Shown piece by piece: positions 30,280-41,480 of a stretch of 64,000 bases of DNA; the first letter of the stretch is position 1, and each line of letters starts with the position of its first letter. The notes under the pieces are model-generated. The model saw only the letters and a program-made list of their open reading frames with translations, did no database searches and was not told the DNA's origin. Position numbers and translations under genes: made by a program. The DNA comes from Cunninghamia lanceolata (taxonomy: Eukaryota > Streptophyta > Pinopsida > Cupressales > Cupressaceae): positions 8,291,001-8,355,000 of the forward strand of contig BSBN01000445.1 in assembly GCA_027924645.1 (NCBI GenBank), written 5' to 3'.

Positions 30280-32395
30280 TATCTTCTCTAGGGTTTGTTG
30301 TTTGGCAATCTGTCAAGGATGGTTACACTGCTCCTGCTAATGATCCTACAGATCCAAATGAGATTAAGTTGTATGATAACAATGCCAAGGCAAAGAATAC
30401 TATCATGAGTGGGTTAGCTGATTCAGGGCTTTTGAAGGTAATGAATTGCAGTTCTGCTAAGGATGTCTAGGTAAAACTTAGTAGCATTTATGAAGATGCA
30501 AATCTTCAAGAGCAAATTTTAGACCCTGAGGATGACAAAGGATGAAGACCTTGCTAGTTATATGCTCCAGGTGGATGAAGTAGTTAATGGCATCAGAGGT
30601 CTTGGTGGAAGTAAAAGAAGATGAGATTGTGAAGAAGGTTCTAAGATCTCTCCGTAAATCTTACAGTCATAAGGATTTGGACACCTATACAGAAGATCAA
30701 TTGTTTGGTGCTTTCACAGCGTTTGAAATGAGAGAGTTTGAAAAAGATGCTACAAAGAAGGAAGCAGCATTCAAAGTCAGTAAGACAAAAGTTGAAACAG
30801 CTAATCAAGATGATGACCTTGATGAGATAGAGGCAAACTTTGTGAGAAGATTGAAGAAGGGCACCGACAAATACAGAGGTAAGTTACCTTTCAAGTGCTT
30901 CAATTGTGGGAGAGTTGGTCATTTTGCCTCCAAATGTCCTTTTAAAGAATCAAGGGATAGCAACAAAAGAGAGAAGTTCAAAAGAAGTCTTTATTCCATG
31001 GAGAACAGTTGTTCTTCAAAAGATGAGGATCATGATGATTCAAATGATGAAACACTTTTCATGGCCTTGAAAGTTGGTGACAAAGAGAGTGATATTGGAA
31101 ATTGTAAGAAGTCTAGTACCTTGCAGGCTGACAAAGATAATGAAAAATCAATGGTTGTATGGACTGCTTTTCATGCAAGAGAAGAAGCAAATGCTTGGGT
31201 TATTGACAGTGGTTGTTCTAACCACATGACTAGTGACAAAGGAAAGTTCATCAGCCTTAAGAAGTGGAATGGTGGAGCTGTCAAGTTTGGTGGTGACGAG
31301 TCAGCACAAATTTGTGGAAAGGGTGCTATAACTATTGATGGAAAGAACAAGACTGAGGATGTCCTCTATGTCAAAGGGTTGAAGCACAATCTCCTCAGTG
31401 TTAGTCAGATGTGCAGTAAAGGATACAATCTTACATTTCATGCCAAAGGTTGTCAGATCAAGAAGGCAGGGTCCGGAAGACTAGTTGCAGAAGGTACTAA
31501 GACATATGAAGATATCTATCATTTAAAGGAGGTAAATGGAAGAACCTGTTTATTGGCTCAATCCAGTGAATGTTGGTTGTGGCACAAGCGGATGGGTCAT
31601 ATCAACTTTGATAATATGGTAAAGATCAGCTCTACTCATGCGGTGAAAGATATGCCTAAGATAAGCAAGCCTGCAAACACATTATGCAAGGAATGTCAAA
31701 TGGGAAAGCAGACAAAGACAAATTTTAAGAGCAAGGAGTATTCTTCTACAATGCCACTGGAGCTGATTCATACTGACCTATGCGGACCTGCAAAAACAAA
31801 GAGTCAACAAGGTGAAAGGTACTTCATGTTGCTTATTGATGATTACTCTCGAATGACTTGGGTTACTTTTCTAAGAGAAAAATCTAAAGCCTTTGATAAG
31901 TTTAAGATTTTCAAAGCAATAGTTGAGAATGAAATAAATGCTAAGATCAAATGCTTAAGATCTAATAGAGGAGGTGAGTTTACTTCAAATGAATTTGAAA
32001 CGTTTTGTGAAGATCATGGTATTAGGAGATGTCTATTTGCTCCTAGGACCCCTCAGCAGAATGGGGTAGTGGAGAGGAAGAATAGGGTTGTGCAAGAGAT
32101 GGCTAGGGCAATGTTGAAAGATGCAGAGCTGCCTGATATATATTGGAAGGAAGCAGTTCACACTGTTGTTTACCTGATTAACAGAGTAGGGTCAATAGCT
32201 CTAAGACCCCTTATGAGCTATGGTCTGGAAGACCTCCCACTGTCAAATACTTTAGGATCTTTAGCAGCAAATGCTACATCAGGAGAGATGAAGACCTTAG
32301 AAAGTTTGATTCAAGGTGTGATGAAGGGATTTTTCTTGGTTACTCAACCAAAAGCAAGGCCTATAGATGCTACAACAAGAGATTGGGAAAGATGA
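30280..32395 (+). pseudogene. Copia gag remainder, protease and integrase
   Basis: Gag continues from 24574, with a TAG at 30468 and a frameshift near 30580. The 602-codon frame from 30587 holds the zinc knuckle CFNCGRVGHFASKC, the protease active site (VIDSGCSNHM), the integrase zinc region (HKRMGHINF...CKECQMGK) and the integrase core. Core residues are TDLCGP, then RSNRGGEF, then VERKNR. The second catalytic Asp has become Asn (codon AAT at 31964), which should abolish integration. After about 32190 the frame shifts several times through the region that normally reads on to reverse transcriptase. Confidence 0.9.
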
Positions 32396-33609
32396 TTGAA
32401 AGCACAAATGTTAAGGTAAATGAAGATTTGTGTCATATCTCACAAGAACCAGAGGTTTGCGGATCTGATATACCTCCCTACATTGAAGAAGAAGAAGAGG
32501 AGAAAGAAGAGAAGGAACAAGAATCAGAGAAGATCCCTAAGACTCCAGCAAAGTATGTTCAGAAGAACCATTCAACAGATCAGATCATTGGGGATAAGAA
32601 TGAAGGTGTGCAGACCAGGAGAAGGCTTGCAAAAGCAAGTCAGCAAGTGAATTTGTGCTTACTGTCAAACCTTTGTTGATGCTAGCAAAGATGATGGATG
32701 GTTGAAGGCAATGGAAGAAGAATTAAGTCAGATAGAAAAGAATCAAACATGGGAATTGGTTCATAGACCAGCTGATAAAAATGTTATAGGAACAAAGTGG
32801 GTGTTCCGGAACAAGCCGAATGAAGATGGTGAAGTTGTAAGGAACAAAGCAAGATTGGTGTGTAAGGGTTATTCACAAGTTGATGGTATTGATTTTGAGG
32901 AGACTTTTGCTCCGGTAGCCAAGATGGAGGCAATCAGGATGTTTCTTGCCTTGCTGCTCACAAGAACTTCAAGGTTTATTAGATAGATGTCAAGTCAGCC
33001 TTTTTGAATGGTGATTTAGAGGAAGAGGTCTACATTGAGCAACCGGATGGTTTCCAACTATCAGAAGATCCAGACATGGTGTGCAGACTCAAGAAAGCTT
33101 TGTATGGACTCAAGCAAGCCCCTAGAGCTTGGTATGCTCGGTTGGATAAGTACTTACTTCAGCAAGGTTTCAAGAAAGGTACTGCAGATAGTAATCTTTA
33201 CATTAAGGTAGAGGAAGACAAGATTCTGATAGTTGTTGTATATGTTGATGACATCATCTTTGGTGGAGATGATAATATGTGTAAGAGGTTTGCAAAAGAG
33301 ATGCAGAAAGAGTTTGAGATGTCTATGATTGGTGAGTTGTCTTTCTTCCTTGGGCTTCAAATTGCTCAACTAGATGATGGTATCTTTATTACTCAAGCTA
33401 AGTATGTTAGAGAGATGTTGAAGAAATTTGGTATGGAAGATTCCAAACCAGTAAGTACTCCTATGGTTACTGGTTGTCACTTAAGCAAGGTTGATGAGTC
33501 ACCTGAGGTTGATCAAACTCTTTATAAATCTATGATTGGAGGATTATTGTGCCTGATTGCTTTTAGACCTAATATTATGCATGCAGTTGGTTGCCAGATA
33601 TCAAGCTAA
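32383..33609 (+). pseudogene. Copia linker and reverse transcriptase
   Basis: An acidic linker (Glu/Lys run at 32487-32540) leads to reverse transcriptase in three frames. [19 protein letters not shown] and [18 protein letters not shown] are in the frame from 32702. Then a break near 32955 leads to the frame from 33004, with [26 protein letters not shown] and the intact catalytic motif YVDDIIFG. A second break near 33600 precedes RNase H. Domains are in the normal Copia order but cannot be read as one polyprotein. Confidence 0.9.
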
Positions 33610-34170
33610 TCCTAAGCAAACTCATGAGAAGGCAATAAAAAGAATATTCAGATATTTGAAGGGAACTCCGGGTTATGGCTTATGGTATCCAAAAGGTAAT
33701 GACTTTGATCTGAGTGCTTACACTGATGCTGATTGGGCTGATTGTGTTGATGATAGAAGAAGTACAAGTGGTGGTGCTTTCTTTTTAAGAAGCAGATTGG
33801 TTTCATGGCATAGTAAGAAACAAGATTCAATATTTTTATCAAACTGCAGAGGCAGAGTATATTGTTGCAGCATCTTGCTGTACACAAGTGTTGTGGATGA
33901 AGCAAACATTGAAGGATATCAAGATACAATATGATGAGCTATTCCTATTTTGTGTGGTAATACAAGTGCTATCAATATTTCCAAGAATCTAGTGATGCAT
34001 TCTAGAACCAAGCATATATCAATCAGGTATCACTTTTTGAGAGAGAAGGTTGCAAATAAAGAAGTTGGAATATGTTTCAACAAAGGATTAGATTGCAGAT
34101 ATTTTCACAAAGGCTCTTGCAAAGGATACTTTTGAGTATCTCCGACAGAAATTAGGGGTAATTGCCCCTC
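33557..34170 (+). pseudogene. Copia RNase H
   Basis: The region encodes AIKRIFRYLKGTPGYGLWYP, YTDADWADCVDDRRSTSG and SWHSKKQDS, the conserved Copia RNase H region, then an NTSAINISKN segment and RTKHISIRYHFLREKV in shifted frames. Several frameshifts follow the STAEAEY position, which is altered here. It ends near LRQKLGVIAPPSC, the usual Copia polyprotein end. Confidence 0.88.
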
Positions 34171-34398
34171 CTTCTTGCTAGATGCATAGTTGGTGCATCT
34201 GTCCAGGGGGAGTAATTCATGATATATCTTTTTTCCTGGATTGATGGTGGCTACCTCTCAAGGGGACTAGGTAGTGGTTGTTGCTAACAGGGGGAGAAGG
34301 TTGAAAAGGAAAGTTTGTGCCCTAAGGAGGAGAAGTAGTTGCCCTTTGTCCTTGATGTCAAAGAGGGAGAATGAACAGATGTGTGTTGCCATAAATGC

Positions 34399-34410
34399 CA
34401 AAGGGGGAGA
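34399..34410 (+). other. Polypurine tract of the Copia element
   Basis: AAAGGGGGAGAT directly abuts the 3' LTR start at 34411. Other G-rich tracts (34205-34215, 34289-34300) occur upstream. Confidence 0.85.
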
Positions 34411-35253
34411 TTGTTGCACATATGTCACCTAAGGTTGTCACTAATGTGGTTGTCATTGATGTCAACACTCAGTTTGGACTATCATTGATATACTATAATG
34501 GTGTGCTAAAAGTGGTGTTGTTGATGTTCATGGTTGGATGTCATGCCTTGCTTAATGTCAATTTAAGTTGTATTGAGTATGTTTGTTGTCAGCAGAGATG
34601 ATATCATGATGATAAATTACGATGGGAATTAGAAGCATTAAGATGAGAATTAGAAGCATTAAGATGGGGATTAAACGTAATGTTGATATTGGGGAGATGG
34701 TGCTGATGGTCTGTAGCATGTTGTATGCTCTCTCCTGTTGTTCCTAAGGAAGTATGTGTTTCTACAAGGAGGCTCTGGTCTCCAAATGTTGGTGAAGGTT
34801 TCTGCTGCAAGAAGTTGCCTTGAAGACTGATTGGAAGAATGCTCCGCAATCCTCCCCATTTGAAGATATGGTCATGCGGTTCAGAAGTTAAGTTTAGTGG
34901 GTTGTGAAGGTGCTACATTCAAAGTTTCATATCTCCACAGAGAAAGTTGTAAGTGACAGAGTGCGGGACTGTATTGTCTGGTGGCTAGTTTCAGTATCTG
35001 TTGGCTTGCGCCAACTTGTTGCTGTATGAAGTGATGAATTAGCTGGTGGAGAGTGATCCTGATGATCTTGTGATGTTTCCTATTGCTCCGCAAGGTGTTT
35101 TCTACTTTCTCCGAAACAGGCTATGGTCCAAAATGAAGGTGTTGCTGGGTTATGCTTTTGCCTGGTCGACTGAGGTATGTTGAAGGTGTGCGCCACAAAG
35201 TCTTTGTTGTGCAGAGTTCAAGGAGTGTTTGGAGATGTTGTATGGGTCATGCC
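34411..35253 (+). repeat. 3' LTR of the Copia element, left part
   Basis: Aligns with the 5' LTR from 22494. It is interrupted after ATGCC at 35253 by the unit at 35254-41475. Confidence 0.92.
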
Positions 35254-37116
35254 TGTTGAAGGCACAAGGCAACTGAGAGGGGGGGTGAATCAGTTGTATC
35301 AAAAACTTTAACTTCTTTAAACAAAATCACATTCACATTCATTTACTTTAACTCCTTAATCTGTTATGAAGATTAAATATGAAGTGCAGAATCAAAACTT
35401 AAACACAACATCATACACACATGAACACCAGATTTTTACGTGGAAAACCCTAAAAGGGAAAAACCACGGTGAGTGTTAGCTCACAATATAATGTAGTAAC
35501 AATACCGAATAACAAAGAGGCTCACTACCTTAGGGCTCATTGCCCAAATGAATGCTCACTGCAAAAAGGCTTACTGCGAAGGGGTGGCTCACTGCCAAAG
35601 GATGGCTCACTGCCAGGATGGGTGGCTCACTGCCATGAACTGATATAGTAGCATCTACAACATGCCTAAGTTCATTTCCATTGAAGCGCAATATATCTCT
35701 CCTTTGTTGCCTTTACAACACACTTTATCTTCGCATCTTCGCACACTCACACATCACTCACAGATTCATTACATATATTTATACCAATCATCAACCTTGG
35801 AACATACATCAAGGTCGGCAATACAATTTACAACCATTGGAACTATCTCCAAGGTCAACATACATACATAATTCAAATTAAGTCTCAATTTAACTAAACT
35901 TGCAAATCAAATGAATGAAAGGAGAACACTTCATGGCTTAACTCGGACCCAAATACATCTTCACACGCTTGAACACACTTCTACAATCCACGAAACACAT
36001 CTGCAGAGAATGTTAACACCCAAGTCGGCCAAACTAGTACAATCATCAAGAATACTTAGACACACGCTTCCAAGAGCTTCATGACAACTTGCAGATCAAG
36101 CACATGCCTTCAATATATTCTGGAGACATCCACGAACAACATAGAATCACCTGGGAGCCGACAAATCCAACCGCAACAGATCTCACTTGAAGACAACAAA
36201 TATCACTTGAAGATATATCACAGACTGCTCACAACAAACACTGTTGAACTCTGTTAATCAATAACTTGCTTTCCGGATAAGCAAATCACAAATCCTTTGG
36301 AATGAAGATAGTGTTGATGTTTGTTTTTCGACAAGTCAACAATAGAGTGAAATACAGAGTATCTGACTCTCTCTTGAGCAAAGCCTCTCGAATGCTGAAC
36401 GAAGTGATCAAATAAGATGACTCCAAGGTTCCTTTCTTATGATTTTGTAAGAGATAGCTCAGTGACTAAGTATGATTATGTTGGTAAACACAAAGGGACT
36501 TACGCAATTGTTCAAACAAGTTGTTGATTCAATGATTATGAAGGCGAACACTGGAATATCTAAGTACTACAATTTATGGCGTATGATGTTGCAATGATGT
36601 TCTTGATCCTAACTCTAATCAACTTGATAAAAAGAACAAAAGATAAAAGGGTTCAGTAACACTAATCTAATCCTAGATGCAAGGATTATTACTGCTCAGG
36701 TGAAATCAAACCAAATCTTGCTTCGCCAAGTCTAACAACTACACAAGATCGATGCAATCTTCTAAGGTTGTACAAGATATTTAAATCATTTATGCTCATG
36801 AAAGATTCAACAAACATAAAGATCAAATTTAAGCTCAATTTTGTTCAGACCAACCATACACTGCAATTTGCAAGCCACAAACTACAAATGGTGTGAACAC
36901 GAATATTTCACCACGAGCGATAATGAAGCCTTCCACCAACTAACATAAACTTAAAGAAAACTTAATCTAATTTAACTATTCGCTTGAAGAAATCCAAACC
37001 ATGCAACACTTAGAAACATATATAGAGTCACCAAAACAATGAGTCTTATATTATTTCAGAGAGCTTTTGCAACAATTCCATAGTCTTCAACCTTACAAAT
37101 GAGAGCAACAAGAGCC

Positions 37117-37126
37117 CTTTTATAGA
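37117..37126 (-). promoter_or_regulatory. TATA box of the 6.2-kb unit (proximal)
   Basis: CTATAAAAGG on the minus strand (CCTTTTATAG at about 37116-37125) is followed by a leader toward 35254. It suits the LTR-type transcription start downstream of the ORF. Confidence 0.5.
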
Positions 37127-37306
37127 CCTCAAAATGAACGAAGGGTCAAGATCGGTCGGCAAAGCCAATGGACTAGATCGAGCCACATCACAAGTAGTTA
37201 TAACAAACTCATGTCTTTATTCAATGAAAGAGGCTAGCTTTAGTAAATGAAAGAGGCAATTAAGGCACGCTTCCCAAGAAGATAAGGATGCCACATCATA
37301 TTCCTT

Positions 37307-38365
37307 TCACGTGATAGTACTATGAGATGCAATGAACCTAGACACAACTTGAGCAACATCTCCCCTTGGTACACTTGTCGCAGCATTAATGGATCCTTCT
37401 GCCGTTGCCACATCTAACTCATAGACGCCAAGTGTCTTCTTCCAGTCAGTTATCCAAGATTTATTTGCTCCAAGATGAAATGCAAGTGTGAATATGCTAT
37501 CCAGCTGTCCCTCATCAATTCCATCATCCTGAAAATAGAATGCCTTGACTTGTTGCTTCATGTTCTCAATGGTGATCTCCCCATATGGATTACATATTGT
37601 TGTCAATGCAGTGTATATATGATTTTCTGTCCTTAGAAGAACACTTCTTATTCTAGACATATCTACTTCAGTTTTTTCGATCAGCTGCCCTTTGTTGTGA
37701 AAGGAAAAATACCAAGTGGTGAAGTCATATGGAGTGTTCTGATCAACCACCTCATCGTGAACTAGATCTTCCAATGGAGTTTCCATTAAATTCTTGAGCT
37801 GTGGCATGTATTGCTCTTTGATAGGCTTGAACTCAGCACATATCTTTAACAAAGCTTGAACTCTGTCCTTGAGATTAATGACTCTGTCATAAACTTGCAC
37901 AATTTCTTCAAGATAAGTATACGTTTTTTCTTCCGTCTTTTCTATCCATCCCTTCATTATCTGAGATGAAGTTCTCATATTTTCAACTTGAGACACTACT
38001 TCCTGTGGAAGAATAGATGAAGGTATTGGAGTGGCTTCCTTCTGCAAATAGGCTAACATTGTTCCATCCTTGGCTACAATTTGCCTATTATCCATGTCAT
38101 ACTTTTTAACACATTCAATGATCATTTCTGAACAAGGTAGAGCTAGCGGAAAACAAGCAGCTTCAATAGCTCCACTCCTCATGATGGCTCTAGCAAGACT
38201 ACCTCCAGTGGGTTCCTCAAGGACAGACTTGATGTCTTCTAGGTTGCTGTTGCCCATGTTCGTGTCTCCGACGTTTGTCCATCTTGAAACGAGCTTCGAT
38301 TCTGGAACTTTGCCTTTAGCATCCATGCGGATCTTTGCTTGCCTCTCCTTTGAAGTCATTGCCAT
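37307..38365 (-). CDS. ORF of unknown function inside the 6.2-kb LTR-like unit
   Basis: An intact 352-codon frame from ATG at 38365 (MAMTSKERQAKIRMDAKGK). It is mostly predicted helical, with charged segments (residues about 125-190 look like coiled coil) and a central DFTTWYFSFHNKG stretch. There is no zinc knuckle, protease, reverse transcriptase or integrase motif. A minus-strand TATA box lies about 415 bases upstream, and a splice-acceptor-like TTGTAG is just before the start codon, so a spliced 5' leader is plausible. It could be a captured host gene or an element-specific protein. An intact frame in a neighbourhood of broken ones suggests youth or selection. I do not recognise the family. 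Confidence 0.6.
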   Translation of the reverse strand: MAMTSKERQAKIRMDAKGKVPESKLVSRWTNVGDTNMGNSNLEDIKSVLEEPTGGSLARAIMRSGAIEAACFPLALPCSEMIIECVKKYDMDNRQIVAKDGTMLAYLQKEATPIPSSILPQEVVSQVENMRTSSQIMKGWIEKTEEKTYTYLEEIVQVYDRVINLKDRVQALLKICAEFKPIKEQYMPQLKNLMETPLEDLVHDEVVDQNTPYDFTTWYFSFHNKGQLIEKTEVDMSRIRSVLLRTENHIYTALTTICNPYGEITIENMKQQVKAFYFQDDGIDEGQLDSIFTLAFHLGANKSWITDWKKTLGVYELDVATAEGSINAATSVPRGDVAQVVSRFIASHSTIT

Positions 38366-38778
38366 GATCCTACAACCTCGACATAAATAAGCAACCTCGA
38401 ATATAAATGACCAACACTCTACTTCAGCCTCCTTAATGCATTGAACTCCTGATTTTACCCTTGTAATATAAAATTTTGCAAGAAATAATGATATCTAGAC
38501 TCAAGGAATTCATCATAGATTCACTTATCTTCTTAATTTTTACCAACACTTGGACAATTTTCCATGCTTCTAATGAAATAAAAAGGAAAATCAGATTAGT
38601 TGTGTTCAGATCAGACTTACCTAATAAGCTGTCTTGAATTGATGCCCTTAAAATTTGATCAAATTCCAACTCAGATTGATATAATCAGATCTGCACTCTG
38701 CAAAAATCACCTTACCTCTGCTCCTTATAATGAATCTGCTCCTAATGAATGATGAAAATGAGAGCAATAACAACTATA

Positions 38779-38790
38779 AATACCAAATTT
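38779..38790 (-). promoter_or_regulatory. TATA-box promoter upstream of the 352-codon ORF
   Basis: TATTTATAG on the minus strand (CTATAAATA near 38777-38785) precedes a short leader. A GAG|GTAAGG donor-like site follows near 38718. With the acceptor-like site before 38365 this would define a leader intron. No transcript evidence is available. Confidence 0.45.
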
Positions 38791-39039
38791 GCTTTAAAAT
38801 CTTGCCTAATTGCCTAGGCCGACCCTATTAAATGGAGTGCAAATCATTTAATTTTATCCCCTCTATATTTAATGAAATGCGAACTTCAATGGGAAGTTAG
38901 ATCTAATCTTAAGATAAGGTGATTACCCTCTATTCTAAGTGCTTTAGATAACCCTTTTATACCCCAGCGCTTTGGATTAACGTTTAAACTTCTTCTTATT
39001 ATGACTCACTTGGAAGAGGATGCCTTGGTCTTCTATCAA

Positions 39040-40820
39040 CCCCCTGGCGCAGCAGATGGATAGTTTTAGATCTCCTTAATGTTTCATGAAATCTGAACTT
39101 CAATACTTGTATTTCACCTCACCCATCTTGGCGCATTGGATTGAGGTATTAAGTTCTTCTTGTGAAATAAGTTTCTTAGGTCTTGGCGCATTGGGTAGCC
39201 ACTTCAATTTCTTCATAACATTGGCGCATTGGATAAGAGTTTTAAAACCTTCCTTGAGGTCATTTGAAAATTGAATCGTATCTCCCTTTATGATGGCGCA
39301 GCAGATCAGGATCTTTAATCTTCTCTTGATACTCACTAAGGTAGAGCACTAATTCACCATTTTGAATATCAGCCTCTTGATAACCTTTAAATCAGATTTT
39401 CATCAAGGCACACTAGATCAAGGAATTGAACTCCTCTTCTTCTTTTAAATTACTTGTACTCCTCTCTTAGGCACATTGGATCAGGAATTCGATTTCCCCT
39501 TGCTGTGGCGCATTAGATCAAGGTTTTGAAATCTTCTTGATAGACTTTCAAACATCTAACAAGCTCCCTTCTACATGTGGCGGCACATTGGATAGACACC
39601 TTGAAATCTTCCTTCTTATCTCCCCTTGGCGCATTGGATGGGGACTTCAAGATCTTCCTGAAAATGTATATGCTTTTCATCATTCATCTCTATCCTCAAA
39701 GGGCTGCGCATCGGTTAGCAAGTTTAGAATCCTCTTCTTGAAGCACCCTAACTCAAGTCATCTCTCCACTCAAACTAGCGCATTGGTTGAGGTCTTTAAA
39801 ATCTTCCTTAAAAAAATGCATATACCTTAGATCAAACTTTCACATCCTCAAAGGCTAGCGCATTGGTTAAGGTGTTTGAAATCTTCCTCACTTTTACTTT
39901 TGGCACAGTAGATCCAACATTAAGGATCTTCTTTTCTTAGACTAATTACCCCTTGGCGCATCAGTTAGGGTGTAAGAGATCTTCCTTGAGATTTAGCGCA
40001 TTAGATCAAGAATTCGAGATCTTCTCCTTCAAATAAACATTCAGATTCTCCTTCACTACTAGCGCATGGGATAGGGACTTTAAGATAAGGGTTTCAATTG
40101 CTTCTTGTTTCTTAAAGTACTAAGATGAACCTCTTTTCTTCCTCTGGCGCGTTAGATAAGGTGTTTGAAATCCCCTTAAACATATGATGTAGCAACTTTA
40201 GGCAACCTCCTCAGCGCATTGGATGAAGGTTTTGGTTTCCTTTGGAAACATTATAAAATTTTGCATTCTAACACTCAAAACCTGCCTCTTCATCTTGGCG
40301 CATTGGATGGGGACTTCAAGATCTTCCTGAAAATATGCCTTAAAACTTGGGTTAAGTCATCCTCCACTAGTGGCGCATTGGACTAGGAATTCGATTTCCC
40401 CTTGCTGTGGCGCATTAGATCAAGGCTTCAAATCCTCTGAAAAGGTATTGAAAATTGAACTAAGATAACCTTCAAAAATAAGCACATTTAATCCATGTTT
40501 GGGTTTTTCTTAAGATTTGCCTTGATACTGAAATTTAGCCTCATTATGGAAGTGGCGAATTGCTTAAGGAACCTGAAATCTCCTTCTAACCTTCACCTTA
40601 GCGGATCACTTTTCACTTTGGTCGCATTGGTTGCTGATTTTGAGATCTTCCTCTACTAAGCGCTTTGGTTAAAGAGTTTGGATCCTCATCTTAGAAGATG
40701 TCAGAAGACTTTGAGCCCAACTCCCTCCTAAAGGTGGCACATTGGATGAAGGTTCTAAGATCTTCTTCAAGTTAGCGCACTGGATCAGGATTTCAAATCC
40801 TCTGGAGTAGTTAGTCATTT
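39040..40820. repeat. GGCGCATTGG-type degenerate tandem array
   Basis: About two dozen copies of a (T)GGCGCATTGGAT core, each followed by a variable AAGGTTTTGAAATCTTCCT-like arm, spaced about 40-130 bases. Clear cores lie near 39130, 39185, 39222, 39627, 39778, 39856, 40212, 40296 and 40373. On the transcribed (minus) strand the core reads CCAATGCGCCA. The array lies directly upstream of the ORF promoter, the place of LTR U3 repeats. Confidence 0.85.
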
Positions 40821-41480
40821 TTTCGGGATCTCAATCATACATTAGGATTAATCTCAACATTCATGAATTGGATGGAATTTAATCAAGACTCTTCATTATT
40901 GCAAGTTCATGTTCCAGATGAGACCTTCAGTTATAGAGCAAAAAATCTTCTAGGAGAGAAACACATTGTTTGGTTAGCAGAGGAAACAAACCTAAGACAT
41001 CATCTAAGACCTAATGCAAAACACAAGAGCTAAGAAAAAGGGGGGTCCCTATTCCTAATGGGGCGATGTGTGATTTGGTCATAACAGATAGCTAAGGACC
41101 TTATAAGCTTAAGTCCAAAACCGCAAGACCAAAATCCAAACTGCGGAGAAATGCGGAGCAAAATACTTTCTTCCTGTCACATTGCAAACACTGCCAGGCA
41201 CAATCTTCAAACTGGTGAATAGAACTTTTCTGCACAGCGATCCGGACCACCAAATTCTGGATTTAGCATCTTCAAACACTTCTCTAAATCATATTCAAAT
41301 CTCATACTCCGGTCTTCAAGATAGAGGAAATGCGGAGCAAAATACTCAAACAGTGTCCTTAACATGACAACTCAATCAATCAACAAACAGCAATATCAGA
41401 AGATACAGTTGGCACCAATGACAACACAAACATGTTGACATCAATGACAACACCAGTTAGCACATACTTGCAACAATGCC

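Larger units (their letters stand above)
35254..41475 (-). mobile_element. 6.2-kb LTR-like unit with embedded ORF, nested in the Copia 3' LTR
   Basis: A perfect 5-bp duplication ATGCC (35249-35253 and 41476-41480) flanks TGTTGAAGGC...TTGCAACA. Read on the minus strand, its first 45 bases and last 60 bases resemble the start and end of the Copia LTR it sits in, including the GGTTTTTCCCTTTTAGGG region. I see no internal primer binding site, polypurine tract, gag or pol, and no obvious internal direct repeat. It therefore looks like one very long LTR (a solo LTR) or a non-autonomous relative. Inside are a 352-codon ORF, its promoter-like region and a long GGCGC repeat array. Confidence 0.85.

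Noticed and set aside
39040..40820. CRISPR-like array or satellite DNA
   Set aside because: Units are degenerate with irregular spacing and no constant repeat. The region is inside a plant mobile element, so CRISPR is excluded and the array is too diverged for a simple satellite.
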